Origin: Papio anubis
Lineage: Eukaryota; Chordata; Mammalia; Primates; Cercopithecidae
Assembly (NCBI RefSeq): GCF_008728515.1
Contig: NC_044996.1
Span: forward strand, 105,115,467-105,179,466
Reading direction: 5' to 3'
DNA length: 64,000 bases
The notes under the pieces are model-generated. The model was not told the origin of the DNA. It made no database searches and was given only the letters and a program-made list of their open reading frames with translations. Shown one piece after another: positions 44,205 to 54,564 of this stretch (position 1 is its first letter; every line of letters begins with the position of its first letter). The position numbers and the translations under genes were made by a program.

Positions 44205-44640
44205 ATAGGTGACCAACTGTCCCAACTTGCCAGGAACTGTCCCGATTTTAACACTGAAAGTCTGCCCTCTGGGAAACCTTTGAAAAGCAACTGTGACAGA
44301 TGGCAGAGACTCCCTTAGCCCAGGTCCTTGAATGGATGCATGGAGCAGGGCACTCCCCACTTTCCCAGCCTACCCCCCACCCCCACGACTTACTACCGCC
44401 CACCCCCCACCCCCATCAATCACCAATACACCTATTTTGAACTTTATGTGGTTGAGAAATAAACTGAGATTTGCTACTATATGTGGTACCGCAGCTAGTG
44501 TAACCTTAACTGATTCACCATCTAATATTTTTGGAGAAACACAAAAATATTCTATGTTCCCCAGCTACTATTTTAAGAAGATGGATCCTAGTTATAAATA
44601 GGGAGACTATCTGGGATAGTCCTGGTTTATACTTGTTGTC
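44205..44640. mobile_element. Possible short DNA transposon relic and unique DNA
   Basis: 'aactgtcccgattttaacac' with 'tgaaagtctgccctctggga' (44228-44275), and 'gggagactatctgggatagt' (44601-44620), resemble the two halves of an old element with 'tgtcccggttttagcac'. The middle is C-rich unique text. Confidence 0.3.
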
Positions 44641-44646
44641 TAGCAC

Positions 44647-44943
44647 TATTATTATTATTATTATTATTATTATTTGAGATGGAGTCTCACTTTGTGATCC
44701 AGGCTGGAGTGCAGTGGCACAAACTGAGCTCGCTGCAACCTCTGCTTTCCAGGTTCAAGTGATTCTCATGCTTCAGCTCCCCCAGTAGCTGGGATTATAG
44801 GCATGTGCCACCACACTCAGCTAATTTTTGTATTTTTAGTAGAGACCTGGCCAGGCTGGTCTTGAACTCTTGACCTCAAGTGATCTGCCCTCATTGGCCA
44901 CCCAAAGTGCTGGGACTACAGGTGTGAGCCACTGCGCCCGGCC
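44647..44943 (-). mobile_element. AluS: AluS SINE, antisense
   Basis: Tail converted into (ATT)n (44647-44675), then 'gagatggagtctcactttgt' to 'gccactgcgcccggcc'. A small deletion removes part of the left arm near 44846. Confidence 0.93.
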
Positions 44944-44944
44944 T

Positions 44945-45295
44945 GTCTGTCGTAATTATTAATAGTATCTCCCTTTTACTCTCAAAACCCTCCCTCTTTG
45001 CACAACATCTAGTATGGTTATAGATAATTTGTAGTGTGAATGCATTCCTAAAATGTTGTGCAAATTGTTAACTGAATTATATTTTAAATGCAATTATGTA
45101 GGAAAAAACTTTTCTGTAATAAAAGTAATCACCTCTAAACTCAACTATCAGAATATTGGATTTTCTTTGTGTTAGGTACACTGTATCCATTACTTACAAC
45201 TGTCCTGAAATCTAGATTTCTTACAGACTTTGTGTTTAAAGGATTGTTGTTCATCTAGTAATTTAGGTCTTTTCAACCAATCGATCAATCAAAAA
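44945..45295. other. AT-rich unique sequence
   Basis: No feature recognised. Confidence 0.3.
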
Positions 45296-45296
45296 T

Positions 45297-46125
45297 TCTG
45301 TTGAGTGATCCATCCAGACAGTGGAATATTATTATACAATAAAAAGAAATTAGCTATCAAGCCACAAAAAGACATGGAGGAAGCTTAAATGCATATCACT
45401 GAGTGAAAGAAGTCAGTCTGAAAAGGCTACATGCTGCATGATTCCAACTACATGACATTCTGGACAAGTCAAAATTAGGGGCCGGGCGCGGTGGCTCATG
45501 CCTGTAATCCCAGCACTTTTCGAGGCCAAGGTGGGTGGATTACCTAAGGTCAGGAGTTCGAGACCAGCGTGGCCAACGTGGTGAAACCCTGTCTCTACTA
45601 AAAATACAAAAAATTAGCTGGAAATGGTGGCAGACGCCTGTAATCCCAGCTATTCAGGAACCTGAGGCCGGAGAATCACTTGAACCTGGGAGGCGAAGGT
45701 TGCAGTGAGCTGAGATTGTGCCATTGCACTCCAGCCTGGGCGACGAGAGCGAAACTCCATCTCAAAACAAAATAAACAAACAAACGAAAAAACTAGGGAG
45801 ACAGCAAACAGATCAGTGGTTGCCAGGGGTTCAGTGGGGAGGGAGGTGGGGAGATGAATAGGTGGATCACGAGGGATATTTAGGGTAGTGAAACTATTCT
45901 GCATGATAGTGTAGTGTGTTTGGCAGAACCCTAGAGCACACAGCACCCAGAGTAGATCGTAATGTAAACCATGGCCTTTAGTAAACAACAATGTCACTCA
46001 TGCAATATATTAATAATAGGAGAAACTGAGGTAGGGGACATAGGAACTTCCTGTACTTTCTGTACAATTTTTCTGTAAACTGAAAACTTCTTTAAAAATA
46101 ATTTTTTTTAAAACCTGAAAATTAA
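45297..46125 (+). mobile_element. L1: Old L1 (L1M) 3' end split by an Alu
   Basis: 'cagtggaatattattataca', 'agtgaaagaagtcagtctga' before the Alu and 'gtggttgccaggggttcagt', 'ggtagtgaaactattctgca' after it form the end of ORF2 and 3' UTR of an old L1, ending in an A/T-rich run near 46120. Confidence 0.82.
45480..45788 (+). mobile_element. AluS: AluS SINE
   Basis: Full-length sense copy opening 'ggccgggcgcggtggctcat' with a (CAAA)n tail. Duplication 'aaaattagg' (45471-45479) versus 'aaaactagg' (45789-45797). Confidence 0.94.
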
Positions 46126-46134
46126 GGGGAAAAA

Positions 46135-46690
46135 ACCCTACATTTGTTGAGCTCCCACAAAACATACGTAGGATATGGCTACAGTCCCAGGGGACAGACG
46201 TTCGGCTGCCGGAAGGTGCTGCCCTGCAATGGATGACAGGCTGTCTCCCAGGGTGGACGGACGGACACGTGAAGTTTGAAGGTGCCAGGGCAGATGGCCA
46301 AGGGAAATGTCCCCGGTGCAGCGGGGATTAGGCCTGGAGCACCGCCTCAAAGGGAAACTGGTGAAGTGAATTTGGGGTTGAGGTCTAAGAACAAAGCCCT
46401 CCTCAGGGCCAGGGTGTGGGAGCGGTGGAGGGAGGAGGGCCCAGGCCGAGGCACACCAAGGAGGCTGGACCCTCCCCCACTCCCAACCCCTCCCCACCTC
46501 AGGGAGTCAGGCCACACGCGAACAATCCAAACAGGAGGCTGCGGGGCCCCAGCTGGACGCTGCTTCGCACAGTTAAGGGAGAACACATCCAAAGCAAATA
46601 CTTGCAATATTCAGAGCTTTCAGATGTCCATGTATTATTTATACACATTAGCATGGGGTCTGCAGGCCCCTGAAGTCTGAAGGAAATTAG
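46135..46690. other. GC-richer unique block
   Basis: No repeat recognised. 46190-46570 holds more CpGs than the surroundings, including 'gacggacggacacgtgaag' and 'cacacgcgaac', followed by AT-rich 'tgtattatttatacac'. Frames occur in several phases on both strands, so none is favoured. Confidence 0.3.
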
Positions 46691-46692
46691 AA

Positions 46693-46835
46693 AATCACAC
46701 TGTCAGGACTAGAAGAGGCCTGGGGAGTGAGCTAATCCAGGCCTTCTTTTTGCAGAAGAGGAAATTGAGGCCCACAGAAGGAAGTGACCTGAGGCTGCAG
46801 ACAGAGAAAGAGAACCAGGCAGGGCCTGGGGTTCC
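46693..46835 (-). mobile_element. MIR/L3-like relic
   Basis: 'gcagaagaggaaattgaggc' and 'acagaaggaagtgacctgag' match the antisense core shared by old MIR-like elements. A related copy is at 57110. Confidence 0.45.
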
Positions 46836-46853
46836 CCCACATGCCAGCTACTG

Positions 46854-47021
46854 CCCCTTTCCTTCTTTCTTCCTTTCCTCTCTCCCTCCCTTCCTCCTTC
46901 TTTTCCTTCCTTCCTTCCTCTTTTCCTTCCTTCCTCCCTACTTCCCCTCCTCCCTTCCTCTCTTCCTCCTTTTCCCTCACCCTCCCTTTCTTCTCCTTCT
47001 CCCTCCCTCCCTTCCTTTTCT
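46854..47021. repeat. Polypyrimidine (CCTT/CTTT)n tract
   Basis: About 165 bases of almost only C and T, broken by single purines near 46939 and 46978. The long frames over it (46709-47119 minus, 46841-47146 plus) are low-complexity artefacts. Such tracts can form triplex (H-) DNA. Confidence 0.95.
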
Positions 47022-47845
47022 GCCTGCCGCTGGTCTCCCTTCCGGCTGGTAACTTGTGTGGGTGCGTACTTTGTGCTACTTTCTGGGCAAGGCCAGGAGC
47101 TCCCGCTGCCTGTCCTCAAACCCTCTGGAGGTTAAGAACAATCTGAAGCCACAAGGTCTGCCCAGGCAGAAAATGCAAGGCCTGCTCCTGAGTTGTTAGA
47201 GGACATCAAAGCCCAGAGGGCGGGTGAATTTTTAAAACCACACTATGGACTCACAAGAATTTCCGTGAAAACCAGCTATGGCGTCCACAGCGGCAGTGCT
47301 GTCTCTCTTCTGGGCTCTCCCTCCAGATGCGGCAGCAGCCCTCCCCATGCCCGCCTTGCCTCCCCCTCCAGCTGGGAAGCTCGTGGACACAGCTCTCCCT
47401 CGCTTCGCTCCATCATCGCCAGCAATGGGCAAGATCTGAGCTTCCCAGATAGTGAGTATTGCGGCCGACTGGGGTGAGTGGTCTGAGCACGGGGAGCTGA
47501 GTTGACTTTGGCTCCTCAGTGACTCTAGGAAAGTGGTGTACAGGGCCGGCACCTGAGGGACACCAGGTGGAGATAATGGGCAGACAGCTGAGCAAACAGG
47601 TGGGCAGCACAGGAGGGAGGTGGGGCCTGGAAGTACACATCTGGAGGTTTCCAGCAGCAGATGGGCTTGCAGGGGATAGCGGAGGCCCAGAGAAGGTGCC
47701 TGGGAGCCAGGCAGAGAAGCTGCAGGAGGAGGAAGAGGGAGGAGGAAGGCTCACTGAAGGAGCCCTGCGGGCTTAAGCAAGCTACTCCAGGTCGGCTCCC
47801 TCACACCCCACTCTCACTCCCTTCTAGCCAGCCTGACCGTGCTAC
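47022..47845. other. GC-richer unique block
   Basis: No repeat recognised. At 47450 'gatagtgagtattg' gives a fair splice-donor match at the end of an open stretch (47193-47452), but no acceptor partner, start or domain supports an exon. Confidence 0.3.
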
Positions 47846-47849
47846 AGGA

Positions 47850-48090
47850 TCTGGAAAGCTAAAACTTTGCCTTCCCAGACTTCCTTTCAGCCAGGAACAG
47901 CCATGGGATAGAGCTCTGACCAGTGAGACATTAGTGGAAGCCAGCTTGTAATGGCACCTCTTCTGCCCTCTCCTTCGGCTCTCAGCCTTAACTGCGGAAG
48001 TGATGGCTCCACCTGCAGAAGCCATCTTGGGATTATGAGGGAAAAGCTGAGAGAATTGCTCTGACATCTTTGAGCTGCTTGAAATGACTC
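47850..48090 (+). mobile_element. MLT1: MLT1 (H/F-like) LTR fragment
   Basis: 'ttgccttcccagacttcctt', 'gagctctgaccagtgagaca' and 'gcagaagccatcttgggatt' match the first two-thirds of this LTR class. Confidence 0.5.
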
Positions 48091-48127
48091 CAACACTAGC
48101 AAACAATTCCCCTCAGGATTCTTATTA

Positions 48128-48163
48128 CAAGGAGAAAAAACAAACAAACAAACAAACAAAAAA
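48128..48163. repeat. (AAAC)n simple repeat
   Basis: 'aaaaaacaaacaaacaaaca' extended to about 36 bases. It is not attached to a recognisable SINE. Confidence 0.9.
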
Positions 48164-48239
48164 CCTCTAACACATTTAACAATTACTTGGGTTTTCCATT
48201 ACTCACGCAGAAGGCAGTCAATAGTATCAAACACTATAA

Positions 48240-48930
48240 AAATGTGTCAGTGAGGACCCTTTGTGGGAAAGAGAAGACAACTCATGTTAGCATAAGCCTT
48301 GAAGAGATTGGCTGGCTCATGTAACTGGAAAGTGCCGAATCAGAACAGGCTTCAGGACAAGTTTGATCCAGAAGTTTAATGCTATCACCAAAGACCTGGT
48401 TTCTTTTCATCTTTCCCCACCCATCCTTGAACCAAACACTTGCAGTAAAAGAGATAGGATCATGCTGACTGCCTTTGGCCAATTGAACCCGTCATGGAGG
48501 GCAGTGTGGGAGGCAAGATTCAAAGTCTCCCAAATCACATGGTTGCTGGACAATGGGGAAAAACATCCGCAAAGGACACTCTAGATGCTGTGATGAAAGG
48601 TGAATGGAAGCTAGGTGAGCCAGTAATGAGTGCTGGCCACAGTAGTCTATTCTGGGAGGGTGAAGAGTGCATGCGGACTATTAGACATGGTCATCAGAAG
48701 GAGGCCATGCTGGCTGCAGTGAGTTATGCAGTAAGTGGGCAGGAGGAGGTGAGTGCTACTCTCTCAAGAAATTTCACACTGCTAAGAAAAAAGAAATGAC
48801 ACTATCTGGGGTGAGCAAGAAGAGTTAAAGGAACACTGTTTCAGAACAGGGAAACTTGTATATAGTTGCAGGATGGGAGGAATGATCTGTTGGAAAATAA
48901 TAATTTGAGGAAGGAGAGAGCAATGCAAAT
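48240..48930. other. Mostly unassigned sequence
   Basis: The first 370 bp have a faint old-LTR look ('gattggctggctcatgtaac', 'tcccaaatcacatggttgct'). The rest is unique. No exon. Confidence 0.25.
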
Positions 48931-48936
48931 TCGCTA

Positions 48937-49256
48937 GGCTGGGCACGGTGGCTCATGCCTGTAATCCCAGCACTTTGGGAGGCTGAGGTGGGCAGATCCC
49001 CTGAGCTCAGGAGTTCAAGATCAGCCTGGCCAACATAACAAAACCCTGTCTCTACTAAAAATACAAAAAAATTAGCTGAGCATGGTGGCGCTCACCTGTA
49101 ATCCCAGCTTCTTGGGAGGCTGAAGCACAAGAATTGCTTGAACCGAGAAGGCAGAGGTTGCAGTGAGCCGAGACTATGCCACTGCACTCCAGCCTGGGTA
49201 ACAGAGTGAGATTCTGTCTCAAAAAAAAAAAAGAAAAGAAAAGAAAAAGAAAAAGA
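48937..49256 (+). mobile_element. AluS: AluS SINE
   Basis: Sense, with a long A/AAAAG tail. Perfect 9-bp duplication 'aaattcgct' (48927-48935; 49257-49265). Confidence 0.95.
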
Positions 49257-49384
49257 AAATTCGCTGAGTGCCTATTGTGAAACTCTGATGGAAGAAATGG
49301 GACAGAAAAAGTGGAGGTGCTGTAGGACGCTGGTAGGTGGTACACAAAGACAGCCTGGAGCCTCTCGAAATACACCACAGCTGC

Positions 49385-50330
49385 CTTCCTTTTCTATTGC
49401 TGTGTAATACATTACCACAATTTAGCAGCTTAAAACAACACACATTTATGCTTCTGTAGGTTAAAGTCCAAGCCAGGCAGAACTGGGTTTTCTGCCTAGG
49501 GTCTCAAAAAGCTGCGATCACAGTGTCTGCCCACTGTCTTCCTTTTGGGAGCTTGGAGTCTTCTCCCAAGCTCACTGGTTGCTGGCAGAATTCAGTGTCT
49601 TCGGGTTGTAGGACTGTTAGCTGTTCGCTGGGGACCTCTCTCAACTTCTAGAGGCCACCCTCAGGTCCTTGCTCTGTGGCCCCCTCCATAGGCAGTTCAC
49701 ATGTGGCTGTTTACTTTCTTCCTCAAGGCCAGCAAGATAGTCTTGTTGATGCTCTACTTTTTTGACTTTTTTTTTTTTTTTTTTTTTTTAGAGAGGGTCT
49801 CTTTGTTTCCCAGGCTGGAGTGCAGTGGCACAATCAATCTCGGCTCACTGCAAGTTCTGCCTCCTGGGTTTATGCCATTCTCCCGCCTCAGCCTCCCAAG
49901 TAGCTGGGACTACAGACGCCCGCCACCTCGCCCGGCTAGTTTTTTGTATTTTTTAGTAGAGACGGGGTTTCACCGGGTTAGCCAGGATGGTCTTGATCTT
50001 CTGACCTTGTGATCCGCCCGTCTCGGCCTCCCAAAGTGCTGGGATTACAGGCTTGAGCCACCGCGCCCGGCCACTTTTTTGACTTTAAGGACTCACCTGA
50101 TTAGGTCAGGCCCACCCAGGATAATCTCCCTTTTGATTCACTCAAAGTCAACTGATTAGGAACATTAATTACATTGGCAAAATCCCTTCTGCCATGTAAC
50201 ATAATCATGGGAGTGATATCCCATGATGTTCTCAAATCCCACTCACAATCAAGAAGAGGGGATGATTCAGGCTGTGTACATCAAGGGATGGGAATCCTTG
50301 GGGCCTTCTTAGAACTCCACCTACCATGAC
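49385..50330 (-). mobile_element. MLT1: Old MaLR-type LTR split by a monkey AluY
   Basis: 'ttctattgctgtgtaataca', 'cagcttaaaacaacacacat' before the Alu, then 'ggactcacctgattaggtca', 'ggcccacccaggataatctc' and 'ccatgtaacataatcatggg' after it, form a nearly complete antisense LTR of about 640 bp. Confidence 0.6.
49770..50072 (-). mobile_element. AluYR: AluY of Old World monkey type, antisense
   Basis: Few changes from AluY: 'gcccgtctcggcctcccaaa', 'attacaggcttgagccaccg' and 'gagacggggtttcaccgggt'. The 'cttgagcc' variant is typical of Old World monkey AluY. A perfect 14-bp duplication 'acttttttgacttt' lies at 49756-49769 and 50073-50086. Confidence 0.88.
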
Positions 50331-50569
50331 AACTACATTTGCAAGGTTTTCAGAAGAACTCATAAACTATTGAAATTATTTTCTTCACTTCCCCACCTTG
50401 TCTGCTTGAGGGCAGATGACCCAAACTGGCCTCCTTGCCAGCTGCCACTGAATCATTTTACCCAAAAAAAGTGCAAAAGTGCAAGACTCACGGTTCCTAG
50501 ATTATCTGCAGGGTTTTTTCTCTCTCTCTTTCATAAATTCTCTGTGTATTCAGTGAACAAGAGGCTTCT

Positions 50570-50868
50570 TCTTCTTTTTTTTTTTTAGATTGAGTCTCGC
50601 TCTTGTCGCCCAGGCTGGAGTGCAATGGTGCAATCTCGGCTCACTGCAGCCTCTGCCTCCTGGGTTCAAGCGATTCTCATGCCTCAGCCTCCCGGGTAGC
50701 TGGGACTACAGGCGCCCACCACAACGCCTGGATAATTTGTATATTTTTAGTAGAGACGGGATTTCACCATGTTGGCCAGGCTGGTCTCGAACTCCTGACC
50801 TCAGGCGATCTGCCTGCCTCGACCTCGCAAAGTGCTGGGATTACAGGCGTGAGCCACTGTGTCCGGCC
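50570..50868 (-). mobile_element. AluSx: AluS SINE, antisense
   Basis: 'gattgagtctcgctcttgtc' to 'gccactgtgtccggcc'. A 20-bp duplication with one mismatch flanks it: 'tcagtgaacaagaggcttct' at 50550-50569 and its copy at 50869-50888. Confidence 0.96.
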
Positions 50869-51059
50869 TCAGTGAACTAGAGGCTTCTGAAACAGTCTTG
50901 GATGGTTTATTTCTGGAGATTCCACTGAGGTATTGTCCACCTTAGTCCTACACTCAGAGCCAATGGAAACACATTGCCAGAAAGGGCACCTTGTGAGTAA
51001 TAGGTACCACTGAGGGCCTGGCTCCCCTTCCCCTGGTTCCCTTGTCCAGAAACTAGGCC

Positions 51060-51195
51060 AAGTTCTTTTTAGATATCATTTCCACTGAACTCTTACAACT
51101 ATTATACTAGGAAAATATCTGTGTAACCCCTTCCAAAGGAGGGCAGATTAAGATTCAGAGAAGCAAAGTCACTATCCCAACTCACTAACAAAAGG
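51060..51195 (-). mobile_element. MIR: MIR SINE, antisense
   Basis: 'aactcttacaactattatac' and 'gattcagagaagcaaagtca' are the reverse complement of the MIR middle. Confidence 0.65.
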
Positions 51196-51730
51196 CTGAA
51201 CTTCTTCTTTCTCCTACTACTTGCTTCCCCCTTAAAGGCCACGCCCCTATGACCTTTAGTCCAAGGAGGACTTGCCCTTGACTTACGCTTGTTATAGGTC
51301 TACCTGAAGGGTAGAATGAGCAGAGGTCACCAAAAACCCCTCAGCTTTGACACTTCCTTTGCCCCTCCATGAAACTACATAGGGTATCTACAAACCCCAG
51401 TGCTGAACAGAGGTTCCCAAACAGCCTGCCCTAAGCCATGGGTCAGCGAGAGGCCAGGCAAGGTTAGCTCTTCCTAAAGGCTCATATGGGAAAAGTTATT
51501 TGTGCATTGAAGCCCCTGAAATGAGCAAGGTGTTGGGGGCAGTAGCCACCAGTGCAGGTGTGAGCTGAGCAATGCCTGCTTCCTTCCCGAGGGTCTCTGG
51601 AGGCGGCAGCTGCTCCTCCTACAACCTGGGGTTTGCTTGCCCACTTGCTGAACCTGCAGTGCTGGCCTGGTTATCTATTAATACTCCCTGATTTGCATCC
51701 CCATGTGTCACCTGGCCACCCTTCAAAAGT
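51196..51730. other. Unique sequence, nothing recognised
   Basis: No repeat, exon or RNA gene supported. Confidence 0.3.
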
Positions 51731-51732
51731 AA

Positions 51733-51946
51733 GGCTGCAAGATTTAGCATATAAATATACAGGATGCCAGCTCAATTTGAATTTCAGATAAACAATGAGT
51801 AATTTTTTAGTATAAGTATACCCCCAAATACTGCACGGGATATACTTATCCTGATGTTAAGTACATCAGTATGTGAAAATATTATTTGTTGTTTCTCTGA
51901 AATTCCAGTTGAACTGAGCATCCTGCATTTTATCTGGCAACTCTAT
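51733..51946. mobile_element. Short palindromic DNA-transposon-like element, second copy
   Basis: Arms 'gaatttcagataaacaatga' and 'ttgttgtttctctgaaattc' are inverted repeats of one another, as are 'tataagtata' and 'tatacttat' near the centre. Ends 'caggatgccagctcaatttg' and 'gagcatcctgcattttatct' also pair. Same family as 11352-11838. Confidence 0.6.
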
Positions 51947-52059
51947 CCAGAAGTTTTAGCCAGCAGGCAGAAAATTTGAGAAGAAAAATGCCCTTTGGAT
52001 GAAAGATCCATCTGTAAAATCCTTTTAAATAGTCTGCACACAGGTAGCACACACTTTTC

Positions 52060-52102
52060 CACCACAAGTACACACACTCTGTGTCTCTGTCTCTCTCTGT
52101 CC
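52060..52102. repeat. Short CT/GT-rich run
   Basis: 'acacactctgtgtctctgtc' and a following CT run lead into the alternating tract. Confidence 0.7.
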
Positions 52103-52161
52103 CACGCACATGTGCATGCATGCGCGCGCGCACACACATACACACACACACACACACACAC
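52103..52161. repeat. Alternating purine-pyrimidine tract, Z-DNA prone
   Basis: Fifty-nine bases alternate strictly between pyrimidine and purine, with 'gcatgcatgcgcgcgcgcac' at the centre and CA units on the right. Such tracts are the classical Z-DNA formers. Confidence 0.92.
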
Positions 52162-52325
52162 TGCTATAGTTATCTATTACTGCCTACTGTGTGTTTATTC
52201 TGTGACTTGTGTGCTGAAGCAACATGTCTCCTAGTGGGCACCCCCTCCACTCGCCGCACCTGGATGTCCTCATCTGTGAAGTGAAGGGACAGGGTTAGAT
52301 GATGGGTGAAGTCTCTTGAGTCTTC

Positions 52326-52378
52326 ATGCATGCGTGTGTGCCTGTGTGTGCACACACACACACAGACACACATACACG
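52326..52378. repeat. GT/CA microsatellite with hairpin centre
   Basis: GT units turn into CA units at 52350/52351, making the perfect 16-bp palindrome 'tgtgtgtgcacacaca' (52343-52358). Confidence 0.92.
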
Positions 52379-52379
52379 G

Positions 52380-52730
52380 AGTTCTGCTGCCCCCTTGGGT
52401 TAGAGTGAACCTTGAGTCTCGTCACGAAACCCCCTTGCCTTAGGCCCAATCCCAACCCCAACCCTGCATCTGGCCCTCACAGAGTTCACTGTGCATCCAC
52501 TGATCTACCTGCCATCCTAGTGGGTCCTGGGAGTGTCACTGAGTAGGACAATTAGTGGGGCGAGATGTGCAACAGATTGGGCTCGCTGGTGATTTACAAG
52601 TGGTTTTAGAATAAAGTACCCAGATCACCATTCAACACGTGTCCCTTTCTCCAGGCAAGAGCCCTGGGAGCCCACCCCTATTAGTAAGTAGACAGTAGCC
52701 TTTGAGGAGTGGAATTCATTTGCAAGGCTG
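52380..52730. other. Unique sequence, nothing recognised
   Basis: No repeat or exon recognised. Confidence 0.3.
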
Positions 52731-52734
52731 CTAG

Positions 52735-53105
52735 GGAATAAATTGTGCCTCCCACCAAAAGTCATATGTTGAACCCCTAACCCTCAGTGTCACTGTATTT
52801 GAAGACAGGGCCTATAAGGAAGTAATTAAGGTTAGAAAGGGTTGCAAAGGTGGACTCCTATTTAAAGGGATTCATGACATGGTAAGAAGAGACACCAGAG
52901 AGCTTACTGTCTCTCTCCCCATCATGTGACCATATAACAAGAAGGCATTCATCTACAAGCCAGGAAGACAGCCTTCATCAAAACCTGACCTGCTGGCACC
53001 TTGATCTTGAACTTCCAGCTTCCAGAACTGTGAGAAATGAATTTCTGTTGTTTAAGCCATCCAGACCTGTGGTATTTTGTTATAGTTGTCCTAGTAGACT
53101 AAGAC
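52735..53105 (+). mobile_element. MLT1A: MLT1A-like LTR
   Basis: 'aattgtgcctcccaccaaaa', 'gtgtcactgtatttgaagac', 'ggcaccttgatcttgaactt' and 'tgagaaatgaatttctgttg' form a complete sense LTR ending 'agtagactaagaca'. Confidence 0.85.
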
Positions 53106-53500
53106 AGAGGGTATCTGGGCCCCCTGGGTGTCCAAAGAAAATGCCCTTCCATGCCTTTAAAGGCAGGAGGGAAGTCACGGGGCAACCAGGGTGCAGGGAA
53201 CAGCAGAGCCTCCTGCTGAGATCTGGGCCCAGCAGGTAGCACAGAACACAAGGTTTCCACTGTCTACAGGCTCTGGAGTCTGAGGGTCAAGTTGGCAGGT
53301 GACATAGCAAGAGGGATGGCTCAAACAGGATAACCAGCTTCTCAGATTGACCAGGGAAGCTCCAGTTCTAAGGCCCTAAGAAACTGTGACTTGAGGCAAG
53401 GTCTTGGGTCTCATCCTGTTACACTAGGTACAAGGCTTCTCTCCCACCCTAGGGCATGGATCCGGGAGCCATCCTAGACTCTGGCAGGAAGCCAGCAGTA
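53106..53500. other. Unique sequence, nothing recognised
   Basis: No feature supported. Confidence 0.3.
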
Positions 53501-53502
53501 TT

Positions 53503-54285
53503 AGTCAGGGTTCTTCTTCATGGAGACAGAGCCAATAGGATGTGTCTAGATAGAGAAAGAAATTTATGGCTGGGTGTGGTGGCTCACACCTGTAATCTCA
53601 GCACTTTGGGAGACCAAGGCGGGTGGATCACTTGAGGTCAGGAGTTCAAGACCAGCCTGCCCAACATGGTGAAACCTGTCTCTACTAAAAATACAAAAAT
53701 TATCCAGGCATTGTGCTGGGCGCCTGTAATCCCAGCAACTCAGGAGGCTGAGGCACGAGAATCGCTTGAGCCTCGGAGGCAGAGGTTGCAGTGAGCCAAG
53801 ATTTCACTGCTGCACTCCAACCTGGGTGACAGAATGAGACTGTCTCAAAAAAAAAAGAGAGAGAGAGAAAGATATTTATGATAAGGAATTGGCTCACGGG
53901 ATTATGAAAGCTGGCAAGTCAAAAATCTGCAGGGTGGGCTGGCAGGTGAAGAGCCAGGAAGAGCCAACGCTGCAGTTCCAATCTCAAGACATTTGCTGCA
54001 GGGCCAGGAAGAGCTGATGTTTCAGATGAAGTCCAAAGGTAGCCTGGTGGAGAATTCCCTCTTGCTTGGGAGAGGCCAGGATTTTTGTTCAATTCAGGCC
54101 TTCAACTGATTGGGTGAGGCCCACACACATCAGGGAGGGTCATCTGCTTTACTTAAAGTGGATCAATTTAAATGTTAATCCCATCCTAAAACACCCTCAC
54201 AGAAACACCAACAATAATGTTTGACCAAATATCTTGGTGCCTCATGGCCCAGCCAAGTTGACACATGCAATTGACCATCACAGAG
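53503..54285 (-). mobile_element. MaLR/ERVL-type LTR split by an Alu, antisense
   Basis: Opens 'attagtcagggttcttcttc', continues after the Alu with 'aaggaattggctcacgggat', 'aggccttcaactgattgggt', 'aacaccctcacagaaacacc' and ends 'ttgaccatcaca'. The TG...CA ends read on the minus strand. I know the class but not its exact name. Confidence 0.7.
53568..53865 (+). mobile_element. AluS: AluS SINE
   Basis: Sense, A tail leading into (GA)n. Duplication 'agaaagaaatttat' (53554-53567) with one mismatch in the copy at 53866-53879. Confidence 0.95.
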
Positions 54286-54289
54286 GCCT

Positions 54290-54563
54290 TGCCCCTCTAG
54301 CTCCTAGATACACAGGCTCCCCCCACGTCTCCTTCAAGGACCCAGCTTTCCTAGCCCAGAGCACTTGGGGGGGCCTCCCTCTCCCGTGGGCCTCTCCTTG
54401 GTGTTTCACTCCCACACTGGTTTCTTTGGAAACTTCTCTCCAGGAACTGAGAGAATGTCTTTAATCACCTTAAGTTTGGGGTAACAAACTCTTAGCCATG
54501 ATCCTCAAAGTCCATGAAGTAGTGAAGGGAAGGAAGGGGAAAGGGGAAAACTCTCAGAAGGAA
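54290..54563. other. Unique sequence
   Basis: No feature recognised before the CA-rich satellite. Confidence 0.3.
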
Positions 54564-54564
54564 A

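Noticed and set aside
46709..47146. Gly/Arg/Glu-rich and Phe/Leu/Ser/Pro-rich frames over 100 codons
   Set aside because: They are the two strands of the polypyrimidine tract; low-complexity artefact.
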